A stretch of DNA of 64,000 nt from Bacteroidales bacterium (GCA_021371855.1 JAJFVL010000018.1:124001-188000); one strand, 5' to 3'. Positions 9,163-19,616 are shown, counted from the first letter of the stretch. The notes: a model not told the origin generated them from the letters alone. A program made the numbers and translations.

Positions 9163-9264
9163 AGATGAAATATAATCAGACATGATGAGCTCTAAGTTTT
9201 TAGTTACTCTAAACTCAGAAAACTGATATTTTAATTACTTTTAAAACGTTTTTATTTCATCTGA

Positions 9265-10185
9265 ATGAGACTGATATTTGCTTCTTTACTTGCCTCAATA
9301 ATTTTTCTCAATATGCCTGATAAGAAAGACTCAGGAGATATCCGGTTCAACAATCATAATACGAAACCCCTATTTTCTTTTGGTATTATAGCTGATGCTC
9401 AATACTGCAACCATGATCCGGTGGGGACCAGATATTACAGATCGTCATCGGGAAAATTAAGAGAGGCCTTAAGATCGCTTAAAGAGGATTCGGCTGATTT
9501 TATCATTAATCTTGGAGATATTATCGACAAAGATTATGAATCTTATGAATCTGTTCTGGACATCATCGACTCTTCAGAACTTAAAATATATAATGTAACA
9601 GGGAACCACGATTATAATATTGATCCCAGGTTAAAAACAAAGCTTCCGGTTCAGCTTTCTTCAAAAAACGGGTACTATTCTTTTGTTTTTAAAAATTTCA
9701 GGTTCATATTCCTTAATGGAAACGAGATAAGTACATATGCATCAAATAATAAACAGGCAATCAGGCAGGCAGAAGATTATCTGGCTGCCATGAAGACAAG
9801 GGGTGAAATTAATGCAATGGACTGGAATGGAGGGATAAGCAAAAAGCAACTAAACTGGCTCGACAGGCAGCTAAGTGAAAGTATCGCAAAAAATGAAAAA
9901 GTCTTTCTGATCTGTCATTTCCCGGTTTTCCCTGAAAATGTTCACAACCTCTTTAATTACAGAGATGTACTTTCTGTCCTGAATAATTACCATAATGTTA
10001 TTGCCTGGTTCAGCGGACATAATCACTCTGGTAATTATGGCAATTTCAATAGGATACATTTTGTTACAATAAAGGGAATGGTCGAAACTGAGGACAGTAA
10101 TAGTTTTGCACTGGTCGAAGTATATTCTGACAAAATATGGATAAAAGGATCAGGAAGGGAAAAGAGCCAGGAACTGGCATATTAA
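9265..10185 (+). CDS. Calcineurin-like phosphoesterase, ADPRibase-Mn type
   Basis: A 306-residue metallophosphoesterase with a short N-terminal hydrophobic leader. The five metal-binding blocks are present: ADAQY (D44; the usual DxH His is replaced by Gln), NLGDIID (D85), TGNHDYN (N114/H115), ICHFPVFP, and SGHNHSGNYG (H252, H254). The DxQ first motif and the nearby RYYRSSSGKL are characteristic of the Mn-dependent ADP-ribose/CDP-alcohol diphosphatase (ADPRM) group. It would hydrolyse nucleotide diphosphate linkages. The N-terminal leader suggests export, which would make it a scavenging enzyme. It precedes the permease by 36 bp on the same strand. Confidence 0.8.
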   Translation: MRLIFASLLASIIFLNMPDKKDSGDIRFNNHNTKPLFSFGIIADAQYCNHDPVGTRYYRSSSGKLREALRSLKEDSADFIINLGDIIDKDYESYESVLDIIDSSELKIYNVTGNHDYNIDPRLKTKLPVQLSSKNGYYSFVFKNFRFIFLNGNEISTYASNNKQAIRQAEDYLAAMKTRGEINAMDWNGGISKKQLNWLDRQLSESIAKNEKVFLICHFPVFPENVHNLFNYRDVLSVLNNYHNVIAWFSGHNHSGNYGNFNRIHFVTIKGMVETEDSNSFALVEVYSDKIWIKGSGREKSQELAY

Positions 10186-10221
10186 CCCGGAAAAAATAAA
10201 ATTATACTTGAAATATTTTCA

Positions 10222-11535
10222 ATGGCAAAGTTAGCAAAAGAACTAACCCTCTATGGGTTGATAATGGTAGCAATAGGCTCTTGCATAGGGTCTGGCATCT
10301 TTGTCACACCATCTCAAATTGTCGGATTGTTACCTTCTGTTCCCTTAATACTCTTAATATGGGCATTAGGTGGCGTTATTGCATTGACAGGCGCCCTGAC
10401 TTTCGGAGAGCTTGGCTCTCTGTTCCCCCGGGCCGGAGGTATTTACGTATTCCTTAAAGAAGCCTACGGAGACTGGCTGGGATTCCTCTATGGCTGGGCT
10501 TACCTCCTGATTATCACTTCAGGTTCTATTGCAGTTCTGGCCCTTGCTTTCTCATACTATCTCAGTTTCTTCATCCCATTAAGCGAAACAGGGAAGATCA
10601 TTTTAAGCATCCTGGCAATTTCTGTAGTAACAACATTGAATGTACTTAGAGCCAAGTTTGGAGAGATGTTTTCGAATGTTTTCACAGGTTTGAAAATAAT
10701 TGGCATTCTTATTATAATTGGTGCAGGACTATTCTTCGGAAATGCTGATTTCTCCTTTAAGACAGGTATGACTGCATCATCAAATGTCAGCCTTGCCAAT
10801 TTTGGAGTAGCACTTACCGGTGTTCTTTTTTCATATGGCGGCTGGCAGCATGCCTCCTTCCTTGCCGGTGAAACAAAGAATCCTGCCAGGAATGTTCCTA
10901 TAGCCATGATTACCGGAGCCCTGGTTGTAACGGTTATTTATCTGCTTGTTAATGTGAGCTATATGCTTCTTCTTCCGATAGATAAAATTGCCTCGTCACA
11001 AAAAGTTGCTGCTGCAGCCGTCAGTACAATAATTCCTTTCGGCGGGATGCTTGTTGCTGCAATTATTGCAGTAAGTACATTTGGAACAATTGGTATTTAC
11101 ACCCTTTCGACTCCAAGGATATATTATGCAATGGCCGAAGACGGTTTGTTCTTTAAAAGCATTGCAAAAGTTCACCCAAAATACCAGACCCCGATCAATG
11201 CAATAATCGCCCAATCGGCTTGGTCAGTTATTCTTCTCCTGTTCTGGGGAACATTCGAAGATCTGATTACTTACACTGTTTCTGTTGAATGGATATTTTT
11301 TGCCCTTGCAGCAATAGGAATCTTTATCTTCAGAAAAAAGCTGAAAGATGTGGAACGTCCCTACAAAGCTTTCGGATATCCGGTAACTCCCCTCATTTTT
11401 ATAGGAATTACTATCTGGTTTGTAATCAATATTACAATCAATAAACCTTTGCATATGTTCATAGGTTTAGGCTTCCTTTTACTGGGGATCCCTGTTTATT
11501 TCTTCTTTAAAAAGAAATTTTTAAAAAATACCTGA
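10222..11535 (+). CDS. APC-family amino acid permease
   Basis: A 437-residue integral membrane protein with about 12 hydrophobic helices. The first helix holds the unwound APC motif GSCIGSGIFVTPSQI, which binds the amino-acid backbone in this superfamily. PRAGGIYVFLKEAYGDWLGFLYGW and SYGGWQHASFLAGETKNPARNVP are typical of the L-type/Ala-Ser-Cys-like APC branch. Substrate cannot be predicted. It ends before a convergent minus-strand gene. Confidence 0.88.
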   Translation: MAKLAKELTLYGLIMVAIGSCIGSGIFVTPSQIVGLLPSVPLILLIWALGGVIALTGALTFGELGSLFPRAGGIYVFLKEAYGDWLGFLYGWAYLLIITSGSIAVLALAFSYYLSFFIPLSETGKIILSILAISVVTTLNVLRAKFGEMFSNVFTGLKIIGILIIIGAGLFFGNADFSFKTGMTASSNVSLANFGVALTGVLFSYGGWQHASFLAGETKNPARNVPIAMITGALVVTVIYLLVNVSYMLLLPIDKIASSQKVAAAAVSTIIPFGGMLVAAIIAVSTFGTIGIYTLSTPRIYYAMAEDGLFFKSIAKVHPKYQTPINAIIAQSAWSVILLLFWGTFEDLITYTVSVEWIFFALAAIGIFIFRKKLKDVERPYKAFGYPVTPLIFIGITIWFVINITINKPLHMFIGLGFLLLGIPVYFFFKKKFLKNT

Positions 11536-11670
11536 TACTTTCTTTCACTAACTCACTGGCTGTCAACTCTGAAGAAATAATTTATCACAAGGCTGACAGC
11601 GAAGTTGTAAAGCCCCATTAAGGGTTTTTGGAGAACAAAGAGAGGCAGAATTAATCAGGTATTATAAGGA

Positions 11671-12045
11671 TCAGTTGAGCTTGATAAAATTGAAAGGAAC
11701 ATCAAGAATTGAAGAAAAATACTCTCCCCTTTCAAGAATATCATCATCTCCATCTTCATAATACCAGTTAAATATGAATTTCTTATGTTTTAATGCAACA
11801 TAGGTTATCTTCTGAAACAGATGTATAAACACTTTAGCACTGGCACTGTTAAAATATTCCAGACTAATATCGACACAAGTAACTTCAGCAGGAGATGTAA
11901 TATACTGCGTTACCCAATCTTCAACCGGAGCAAAAAAGTTAGTTACATTCTCATGAATTGAACGTCCTTTTATTTTTATCATTCCATCACCTCTAAGCAA
12001 AATCTCAGGGGTATTCTTCGTAGGTGATATCCTTAACTCCTCCAT
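11671..12045 (-). CDS. SiaC-like (DUF1987) regulatory protein
   Basis: 124 residues matching DUF1987, the SiaC family: the start EELRISPTKNTPEILL, the DISLEYFNSASAKVF block with the Ser/Thr that SiaB phosphorylates in Pseudomonas, and FNWYYEDGDDDILERGE. In Pseudomonas SiaC works with a phosphatase (SiaA), a kinase (SiaB) and a diguanylate cyclase (SiaD) to set c-di-GMP. None of these partners is adjacent here, so it is an orphan in this window. It is followed on the same strand, upstream, by the ketopantoate-reductase-like gene with a 65-bp gap. Confidence 0.8.
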   Translation of the reverse strand: MEELRISPTKNTPEILLRGDGMIKIKGRSIHENVTNFFAPVEDWVTQYITSPAEVTCVDISLEYFNSASAKVFIHLFQKITYVALKHKKFIFNWYYEDGDDDILERGEYFSSILDVPFNFIKLN

Positions 12046-12110
12046 TTCAAATATTCAGCTCCTATTTTAAAATTTTAAATATTTCGTTCCGAATTTAATA
12101 ATTTTCATTA

Positions 12111-13160
12111 TTATAACAACCAATTATTATCGAATCTATCAAAAAGAGGATTATTGAAATTATTGATTGAAGTACTTCTTTTCTTAATCTCAATTTCATG
12201 TATCATACTAACAATAAATTCATTCACAGGTACCGGCACACCAAATTTTTTGCCATTTCTGACTATATAACCGTTCAGATAATCAATTTCTGTAGGTTTG
12301 CCCCTCTCCAGCGACTGAAGACTTGATGATTTAAGCCGTCTGTATTTGAAACCGATAATCAATATAATCAGGTGACGCCGGAGTCTTGAAAAAACTCCAT
12401 TTCCCTTAATAAACTTTTTAAAATCCATCTTTCCGCCAAAAATTTCAACTTTAACATTCATTTTTTCAGCGACATTGATTGCTTCACGGATGATTTCAAT
12501 AAAGATTTTCCGGATTTTTGTAATCAACAGCATTTTTCCGAGGTAAAGTCCACAAACAGCTCCCAACGATGTTATGCAGGAATTGATTATAAGTTTTGAA
12601 TAAAGGTGCCCCATTATATTATCTGTCATCCTCACAGGAACAACAGATGAGAGAATATCCGCAACAGATTTAAGAAAATCATCCGGTTCGTTTTCAGGAT
12701 ATCCTAAAACAAAATCTCCTTTTGAGGTCATAGTTAATTTGCCTGGAGATCTCATGGTAGCACCCCAGCCAGTGACACATCCGATAACTCTGTTTTTCCC
12801 AATTACAGAAGCCAGATCATCTTCACAAATACCATTTTGCATTGAGATAAGATATCCGTTTTCCTTCAAAACTGTATTCAGTGAATTGGCAGCTTCCATC
12901 ATATCTGTTGCCTTGGTTGCAAGAAGGATGACATCTTTCTTCTCTTTCACCTGCGATATAGAAGAGTAAGATGGAACTTTAACCAGAAAGTCACCACATA
13001 TACCAGTTACCTCAATTCCTGTATTTGACACTAATGAAGCGTAATCATCATACTTACAGACGATTTCGACATTAGTTCCATCTTTTTTAAGTAATGCCGC
13101 CGTAATGCCACCAATAGCACCGGCACCAACAACAAGAAAAGACAAATCAGATTTTTCCAT
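12111..13160 (-). CDS. Ketopantoate reductase-like (ApbA/PanE family) dehydrogenase
   Basis: 349 residues. The N-terminal Rossmann motif GAGAIGG (FLVVGAGAIGGITAALL) binds NADP, and the MQNGICEDDL segment and C-terminal helical domain with LERGKPTEIDYLNGYIV match the ApbA/PanE family. PanE makes pantoate for coenzyme A, but the family also holds many 2-oxoacid/opine-type reductases. At 349 residues it is longer than most PanE (about 300), so the exact substrate is open. It lies 24 bp downstream of tsaD on the same strand and may be co-transcribed. Confidence 0.8.
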   Translation of the reverse strand: MEKSDLSFLVVGAGAIGGITAALLKKDGTNVEIVCKYDDYASLVSNTGIEVTGICGDFLVKVPSYSSISQVKEKKDVILLATKATDMMEAANSLNTVLKENGYLISMQNGICEDDLASVIGKNRVIGCVTGWGATMRSPGKLTMTSKGDFVLGYPENEPDDFLKSVADILSSVVPVRMTDNIMGHLYSKLIINSCITSLGAVCGLYLGKMLLITKIRKIFIEIIREAINVAEKMNVKVEIFGGKMDFKKFIKGNGVFSRLRRHLIILIIGFKYRRLKSSSLQSLERGKPTEIDYLNGYIVRNGKKFGVPVPVNEFIVSMIHEIEIKKRSTSINNFNNPLFDRFDNNWLL

Positions 13161-13184
13161 TTTTAATAAAATAAGAAAAAATAT

Positions 13185-14198
13185 TTACATTCTGGCTAAA
13201 GGAGCTGCGTCATGACTTGAGAATTCGCCCCTTAAATACTTGTAGTATCCGGCAATCCCAATCATTGCAGCGTTATCAGTAGTAAACCTCAACTCAGGAA
13301 GGAAGAGGTTCCAGCTTCTCTTTTCAGCTTCTGCTTTCATTGCATCCCTTAAGCCTGAATTAGCTGATACCCCTCCTGCAATACCGATCTCTTTTATTCC
13401 AGTCTGCAATGAAGCTTTTACCAGCTTTCCGATAAGAATAGTTACTATCACATTCTGAAGAGAGGCACAGAGATCGGTTTTGTTGTTTATAATAAAATCA
13501 GGATCATCTTTTATCCTGTCGCGGAGAAAATAAAGAAAATTCGTTTTCAAACCGCTGAAACTGAAATCCAGACCTTTAACAGAAGGTTTTGAAAAGGTGA
13601 AGGCTTTCTTATTTCCCTTTCCTGCCAGATTATCGATCAGCGGGCCTGCAGGATATGTAAAGCCCATTACTTTCCCGCACTTATCAAAGGCTTCCCCCGC
13701 AGCATCATCAATTGTATTTCCGACAACCTCCATATCCATATGGTTCTTCATTACAATAATCTGGGTGTGACCACCGGAAACAAGAAGGCACAGGAATGGG
13801 AAAGATGGAATTTTTTTGTTCTTATCCCTTTCGAGAATAAAGTGCGACATTACATGTGCCTGCAGATGATTAACCTCAATCAACGGAATGTTACATGCAA
13901 GAGCAAAACCCTTGGCAAAAGATGTTCCGACAAGAAGCGAGCCAAGAAGTCCAGGCCCTCTGGTAAAAGCAACCGCATTAATATCCTCAGTTTTAACACC
14001 GGCTTTAATCATCGCCTGATGAGTGACAGGTACAATATTTATCTGATGAGCTCTTGAAGCCAGTTCAGGAACGACGCCACCGTATGACTTATGAATATCC
14101 TGATTAGCAATCAGATTGGAAAGAGCATAACCATCCCTTATGACCGCTGCCGAGGTGTCATCACACGACGATTCTATTGCTAAGATTGTAACAGCCAT
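13185..14198 (-). CDS. tsaD: tRNA N6-adenosine threonylcarbamoyltransferase TsaD
   Basis: 337 residues from the ATG at 14198; the frame opens one codon earlier at a TTG. TsaD transfers the threonylcarbamoyl group to A37 of ANN-decoding tRNAs. Seen here: AIESSCDDTSAAV at the start, the metal-binding HLQAHVMSHF, VSGGHTQI, the GEAFDKCGK loop, and the C-terminal AGGVSANSGLR and FTTDNAAMIG. Length fits the family (330-345). It is divergent from the TamB-like gene with only 62 bp between the starts, so the promoters are compact or overlapping. Confidence 0.97.
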   Translation of the reverse strand: MAVTILAIESSCDDTSAAVIRDGYALSNLIANQDIHKSYGGVVPELASRAHQINIVPVTHQAMIKAGVKTEDINAVAFTRGPGLLGSLLVGTSFAKGFALACNIPLIEVNHLQAHVMSHFILERDKNKKIPSFPFLCLLVSGGHTQIIVMKNHMDMEVVGNTIDDAAGEAFDKCGKVMGFTYPAGPLIDNLAGKGNKKAFTFSKPSVKGLDFSFSGLKTNFLYFLRDRIKDDPDFIINNKTDLCASLQNVIVTILIGKLVKASLQTGIKEIGIAGGVSANSGLRDAMKAEAEKRSWNLFLPELRFTTDNAAMIGIAGYYKYLRGEFSSHDAAPLARM

Positions 14199-14260
14199 CA
14201 ATACTTTGTTTTTCGGTATATTTTAGGTTATTTTGATACTTGATTTTTTAACCCGTTTAA

Positions 14261-17200
14261 ATGGTCAAAAATATTAAAAAATCGCTTAAGTATATTATAA
14301 TTATTGTGGGAAGCATCATTATCTTACCCACAGTCCTTTACCTCTTGTTACAGGTTTCCGAGGTACAGACTTTTCTTGTTAACAGGGTATCTTATCATTT
14401 TTCAAAAGAGTTTAAATCGACAATATCTTTTGGCAGAATAGAATATAAATTTTTCAACAGACTGTCAATCAACGACATGCTCATAAAGGACCAACATAAT
14501 GACACTTTATTATATACTCAAAAATTAACAACCGGTATCAGAAGAATTAATTTTAGAAATGGGATATACCGGTTTGGCAGGGTTGTCCTGATTAAACCTG
14601 TTGTGGCGTTAATTACCGATTCTGCAGGAGTTATGAATCTCACCTGGTACCTCAATCAACTCAAAAATCCTTCAAACGCAGAAAAAAAATCCAAAAGTGT
14701 ATTTTCCATTGACCAGATTGATTTAAGCGATGCAAGATTTTCCATGGTGAAGAAAAACAGTCAAAAAAGTAAAACCAAAATGGATTTCAGCAACCTGATG
14801 GTTAGAGACTTAAATGGAATAATTGAAGACTTTAAAGTAAAAAACGACACCACCGTTTTTTCAATTTATAACCTTGCATTGAATGAGTCGAGCGGATTTT
14901 CAGTGAAAAGAATGAGCAGCTCCGTAAAGCTTTCAAAACATAATTTTCTTTTTAATTCAACCTATTTAAACTGCGACAGCAGCATACTTAATATTTCCAG
15001 ATTAGACCTGGCAACAGATACTTCTGCTTCCTCCTCTGTTAACAAATCGCCGGGAGAGACGAAACTTGACATTCAGATTGAAAAATCACTGGTAAATTCT
15101 TCAGATCTGCAATATTTTATTCCTGCTGCAAGTGAAATAAATGAATCTGTATGGTTTTCAGGTAGAATTTTTGGCTCAATATCGGAATTAAGAGGTCGCA
15201 ATATAGAGTTATACTACAGGGATAATACTTATATGGATTGTGACTTTGATTTTTCAGGGCTCTCCGATATAGAAAACGCCTTCATATTTATCGATGTCAA
15301 CAGGCTCAAAACAAATGCAAAAGATATTGAGAAATTAACACTGCCAGGGAAAGGTCACATAATTCTTCCTGAGTTTCTCTATAAACTGGAAAATATCTCA
15401 TTCGATGGCAGTTTTTCAGGATTTACAACAGATTTTGTTACATATGGAAAAATAAGAACAAAATATGGTAACATCCGTACAGATATATCGCTCAGGCCTG
15501 AGAAAACCAAAAGATATAAGGTGAAAGGACTTTTCGCCATGAGTGATATTAATATTGGAGAACTTACAGGGAAAACTAAATTACTGGGAAAGCTTAGCAT
15601 GGAAGCTAATGTTGACGGATATGCATATTCATTAAATAAATTCGCGGTCAACCTTGCCGGTAAAATTGATAGTGTTGAGATAAACCGTTATGAATACAGG
15701 GATATTCGCCTGAATGGATTTTTTACCGAGAAGACCTGGGACGGAAGTGTTAATCTCGCTGACAGGAATATCAGGCTTGATCTTTTGGGTATGTTTAATT
15801 TTAAAGATAAGTTACCCGAGTTTGATTTTACGATGAATCTTGCAGAAGCTAATCTGTACAATCTTAACCTTACCAAGCTCGACTCTACTTCATCCCTTTC
15901 AATGCTCCTTACTGCCAACTTCAAAGGTAACAGCATCGATAATATTGACGGTGAAATAAAGCTCCTTAATTCTACCCTTAAAAAGTACGATAAAGACCTT
16001 GAACTTTACGACTTTTCACTAAAGACCTATAAAGAGAATAAAAGTCCGGTTCTGAGTTTGCACACTGACTTTGTAGATGCTGAAATTAAAGGCAATTATA
16101 ACTTTTCCACTTTCAAAGGACTGGTTAAATCAACTCTGGCATCGCTCATGCCTTCCAGGTTTTCTTCTTCTTCTAAACTAAATGAATTCAAAAAGAATAA
16201 TTTTACTTTCGGGATCAACTTTAAAAACACTGATAAGATCAATAATTTTTTCAGGACAGGATTATTACTAGCCGACAAAAGCTACATAAAAGGATCTGTC
16301 TTCCCCGACAGTATAATAAGCATCACTGGAAGATCAGCCATGCTTACTATTAAAAACAATGTGTTCAGGGATTTTTCTCTCGATGCAAATATATCAGGGT
16401 CCGAGTCGCTAATTAATTTAAGCAGTTCATCTCTTTCCTTATTGAGACAGTCTGAACTTAAAGGTTTCTCGGTCAGGCTTAATACAAAGCCTGACAATTT
16501 CGTTTTTACTGTCGATTGGGATAATAAGGATAAAGATATTACCAGGGGGAACTTTATTGCAAGAGGTTCAATCCTGAAAAATGTCGAAAAGAAAGGAAAT
16601 CCCATTCTTAAAATCGATATTGATTCTACTGACATCTATTCAAGAAATAACCTCTGGAAAATCAATCACTCATCCATTATGGTTGATTCGAATGCAATTA
16701 ACATTAATAAAATCTTTATCCGTAATAATGAAAATTATTATATGATCGCCGGATCTGTTTCAGAAGATCCATCTGACACTTTACACCTTGAGTTTAAAGG
16801 CATTGATATTGATCCGCTGAACTATCTTGGAAATCAGAAGAATTATAATGACCCAAACAAGATCCATATCAACTTAAAGGGTCGTCTTAACGGGAAAGTC
16901 CTCCTGACGGATGTTTATAAAAATTTATTGCTTGAGAGTAATCTTGCCGTGAACAGATTTTCTTTTCTTGACAGTGACATGGGTGACCTGTCAATCGTTT
17001 CAGAAATGGATATTGCAACAAAAGTTGTTAATATCAACGTCAGCAATATCCTTGACGGAGCAAAAACATTTGACATTAAAGGCACTTATGATCCTGAAGT
17101 GAAAAGGATAAGATTATCAGCCGAAACAAAAAAACTTCCGGTTAAATTTCTTAATCCCCTGCTTAGATCATTCGCGTCGGATATAAACGGATCAATATCA

Positions 17201-18748
17201 GGGAAAGTGAATTTTTCAGGGGAATATAACAAAATTATTCTGAATGGAGCTGTAATGACTGAAAATGCATCGATGAAGATCGATTATCTGCAGACCAGAT
17301 ACAAACTTAATGATACTGTAAGGTTCGATAAGGATGGAATAAAGTTCAGGAATTTCAAGCTTACCGACGAAAAGGGAAACCTTGCAACTCTTTCCGGGTC
17401 GGTAAATCATAAGAACTTCCACGATTTCAGTGCCAATCTGACTTTCAATACAAACCAGTGTCTGGTTCTCAATACAAAACAAAAGGACAACGAGTTATTT
17501 TATGGTACTGTATATGCATCGGGAGTTTCAACCATCAAAACCGGGCAAAATTCTCTCTCGTTCGACATATCAGCCAAAACAGGAAAAAACACTAAATTCT
17601 TTATACCGTTAAATACAGGTCTTTCTGTATCGGAATATTCATTTGTGACTTTCATCAATACAAAAGCCTCAAAAGAAGTTACGCCTGGTATAGATAATCC
17701 CAATCCTGATGCTGCTCCGAAAAAAACAGGCATTGACTTGAATTTTGAACTTGAAGTCACACCCGATGCCGAGGTACAACTCATCTTCGATTCAAAGGTA
17801 GGCGATGTCATGAAAGGTCATGGATCAGGTAAACTGAATCTCAACCTGGACAAAAAAGGCGATTTCAAGATCTCAGGTGACTATGATATTGACGATGGGG
17901 ATTACCTTTTCACTCTGGGTAATATTTTAAACAAGCCATTCAGCGTTGAAAACGGTGGAAAAATCATTTTTAACGGCGACCTCGACAATGCTGAAATTGA
18001 CCTCAAAGCAATATACAAATTGAAAGCTTCTCTCTATGAGATACTTCAGGATGAAAATTACAAGGAGAGAATACCCGTAGAATGTCAGCTGAACCTTTCA
18101 GGAAATCTGTTCAATCCGCTGGTGGGTTTCAATATTTATCTGCCGACTGCCGATGAAGAGACCAGAACGTATCTCAGAAATGCAATTTCAACTGAAGAGG
18201 AATTAAGCAAACAGTTTCTCTACTTATTGGTAATGAACAATTTCTATGCTGACCAGTCATCATTATCTTCATCCAGTTCGTCCACTACCACTGGTACGTC
18301 AGCTATGGCTGTTACAACTACAGAAATGCTGTCCAATCAGCTAAGTAACTGGTTGTCGCAGATTAGTAACGATTTTGACATCGGTTTTGTCTACCGGCCC
18401 GGATATAATGATATCAATCCGCAGGAAGTTCAGGTTGCACTGTCAACCCAGTTACTGAACGATAAGGTGGCAATTAATGGCAATTTTGATGTCAGAGGGA
18501 CGGGAAGTTCTGCAAATAACACCGACCAGATAACCGGAGACTTTGATGCTGAAATAAAGATCACAGAAAAAATAAGGTTCAAAGTATTCAACAGATTTAA
18601 CAATCCATATACAGGCAGGGGTGTTCCTTACACTCAGGGCATCGGTATTTTCTTCAAACAGGATTTTGATAAGTTTTCTGATCTGCTCAGGAAAAAAGCT
18701 AAAGCTGATATGAAAAAAGAAGAGAAAACAGAAATAAAAGAAAAATAA
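14261..18748 (+). CDS. TamB/AsmA-like inter-membrane protein
   Basis: A 1495-residue protein with one N-terminal membrane helix (about 10-30, IIIIVGSIIILPTVLYLLL) followed by very long beta-rich repeats. The C-terminal TamB (DUF490) domain, about 1150-1470, contains GDYLFTLGNILNKPFSVENGGKI and FRVKF-type closing strands, and ends in a charged lysine/glutamate tail. Family members form a lipid-conducting beta-groove that spans the periplasm and takes part in outer-membrane phospholipid transport or outer-membrane protein assembly. Bacteroidota versions are usually about this length. A low-complexity Ser/Thr stretch lies near residues 1333-1345. It is monocistronic, divergent from tsaD. Confidence 0.9.
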   Translation: MVKNIKKSLKYIIIIVGSIIILPTVLYLLLQVSEVQTFLVNRVSYHFSKEFKSTISFGRIEYKFFNRLSINDMLIKDQHNDTLLYTQKLTTGIRRINFRNGIYRFGRVVLIKPVVALITDSAGVMNLTWYLNQLKNPSNAEKKSKSVFSIDQIDLSDARFSMVKKNSQKSKTKMDFSNLMVRDLNGIIEDFKVKNDTTVFSIYNLALNESSGFSVKRMSSSVKLSKHNFLFNSTYLNCDSSILNISRLDLATDTSASSSVNKSPGETKLDIQIEKSLVNSSDLQYFIPAASEINESVWFSGRIFGSISELRGRNIELYYRDNTYMDCDFDFSGLSDIENAFIFIDVNRLKTNAKDIEKLTLPGKGHIILPEFLYKLENISFDGSFSGFTTDFVTYGKIRTKYGNIRTDISLRPEKTKRYKVKGLFAMSDINIGELTGKTKLLGKLSMEANVDGYAYSLNKFAVNLAGKIDSVEINRYEYRDIRLNGFFTEKTWDGSVNLADRNIRLDLLGMFNFKDKLPEFDFTMNLAEANLYNLNLTKLDSTSSLSMLLTANFKGNSIDNIDGEIKLLNSTLKKYDKDLELYDFSLKTYKENKSPVLSLHTDFVDAEIKGNYNFSTFKGLVKSTLASLMPSRFSSSSKLNEFKKNNFTFGINFKNTDKINNFFRTGLLLADKSYIKGSVFPDSIISITGRSAMLTIKNNVFRDFSLDANISGSESLINLSSSSLSLLRQSELKGFSVRLNTKPDNFVFTVDWDNKDKDITRGNFIARGSILKNVEKKGNPILKIDIDSTDIYSRNNLWKINHSSIMVDSNAININKIFIRNNENYYMIAGSVSEDPSDTLHLEFKGIDIDPLNYLGNQKNYNDPNKIHINLKGRLNGKVLLTDVYKNLLLESNLAVNRFSFLDSDMGDLSIVSEMDIATKVVNINVSNILDGAKTFDIKGTYDPEVKRIRLSAETKKLPVKFLNPLLRSFASDINGSISGKVNFSGEYNKIILNGAVMTENASMKIDYLQTRYKLNDTVRFDKDGIKFRNFKLTDEKGNLATLSGSVNHKNFHDFSANLTFNTNQCLVLNTKQKDNELFYGTVYASGVSTIKTGQNSLSFDISAKTGKNTKFFIPLNTGLSVSEYSFVTFINTKASKEVTPGIDNPNPDAAPKKTGIDLNFELEVTPDAEVQLIFDSKVGDVMKGHGSGKLNLNLDKKGDFKISGDYDIDDGDYLFTLGNILNKPFSVENGGKIIFNGDLDNAEIDLKAIYKLKASLYEILQDENYKERIPVECQLNLSGNLFNPLVGFNIYLPTADEETRTYLRNAISTEEELSKQFLYLLVMNNFYADQSSLSSSSSSTTTGTSAMAVTTTEMLSNQLSNWLSQISNDFDIGFVYRPGYNDINPQEVQVALSTQLLNDKVAINGNFDVRGTGSSANNTDQITGDFDAEIKITEKIRFKVFNRFNNPYTGRGVPYTQGIGIFFKQDFDKFSDLLRKKAKADMKKEEKTEIKEK

Positions 18749-18849
18749 TTTTTAGCATTATTCAGTTCTTAAAGATACCGTGGTTAATAAATTTTTCACC
18801 TTTGTTATTAACCCGGCATAATAGAATACAGTTTCCTGACGTTTTTTAA

Positions 18850-18857
18850 TAACTTCG
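18850..18857 (+). promoter_or_regulatory. Bacteroidota-type -7 element upstream of exbB
   Basis: TAACTTCG differs from TAnnTTTG at one position. It lies 67 bp before the exbB start, within a 175-bp gap. No clear -33 partner is seen. Confidence 0.3.
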
Positions 18858-18923
18858 CAACTGAAAAATTCACTCCAGGTGATTTTTAGTTGCAGTTGAA
18901 TAATAATTAATAAAAATAAGAAT

Positions 18924-19616
18924 ATGATGTTTTTACAGTCCATTATGCAGCAGGGAGTTGTCCCTGCCGGTAAAGCAGCCGCAGAGGAATTAACACTACT
19001 TGACATGGCTTTCAAAGGAGGATGGGTCATGATCCCAATAATACTTTTATCTTTTGTAGCAGCATATATCTTTATCGAAAGATTTTATGTCATAAAAAAG
19101 GCTACTCAGGAGGATCAGAACTTTATGAACAGGATCAAAGACTATATTCATGATGGCAAGATAGATGCAGCACAGGCTTTGTGCAGATCGACCGACAGCC
19201 CGTCAGCACATATGGTCGAGAAGGGGATCAACAGGTTAGGCAGACCATTACAGGATATCTCGACTTCGATTGAAAATGTCGGAAAACTTGAGATCTCAAA
19301 ACTCGAAAAAGGATTCCCTACTCTGGCTACTATTGTCGGAGCCGAACCAATGTTGGGATTTCTCGGAACAGTAATTGGAATGGTTCAGTCGTTCTATGCC
19401 ATGTCTCAGGCAGGTAACAACATTGAAGTATCTTTGCTTTCGGATGGTATCTATACAGCTCTGATAACCACTGTAGCAGGACTAATTGTAGGTATATTAG
19501 GGTATTTTGCATATAACACCCTGGTTGTAAGGGTCGAAAGAGTAGTGTTCAATCTGGAAGCTACCCTTACTGAGTTTATGGATATTTTAAATGAACCTCT
19601 AAAAACTGCCCGATAA
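18924..19616 (+). CDS. exbB: MotA/TolQ/ExbB proton channel protein
   Basis: 230 residues with three hydrophobic helices (about 36-58, 135-160 and 172-195), the ExbB/TolQ topology. The conserved channel segment is clear: EKGFPTLATIVGAEPMLGFLGTVIGMVQSF, with the helix-3 block ALITTVAGLIVGILGYFAYN. It forms the pentameric stator that uses the proton gradient to energise TonB. A Gln-Gln-Gly N-terminal tail is typical of Bacteroidota members. It overlaps nothing; one base separates it from exbD, and tonB follows, giving a three-gene operon. Whether it serves TonB or a Tol system cannot be settled; no Pal or TolB is nearby. Confidence 0.9.
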   Translation: MMFLQSIMQQGVVPAGKAAAEELTLLDMAFKGGWVMIPIILLSFVAAYIFIERFYVIKKATQEDQNFMNRIKDYIHDGKIDAAQALCRSTDSPSAHMVEKGINRLGRPLQDISTSIENVGKLEISKLEKGFPTLATIVGAEPMLGFLGTVIGMVQSFYAMSQAGNNIEVSLLSDGIYTALITTVAGLIVGILGYFAYNTLVVRVERVVFNLEATLTEFMDILNEPLKTAR

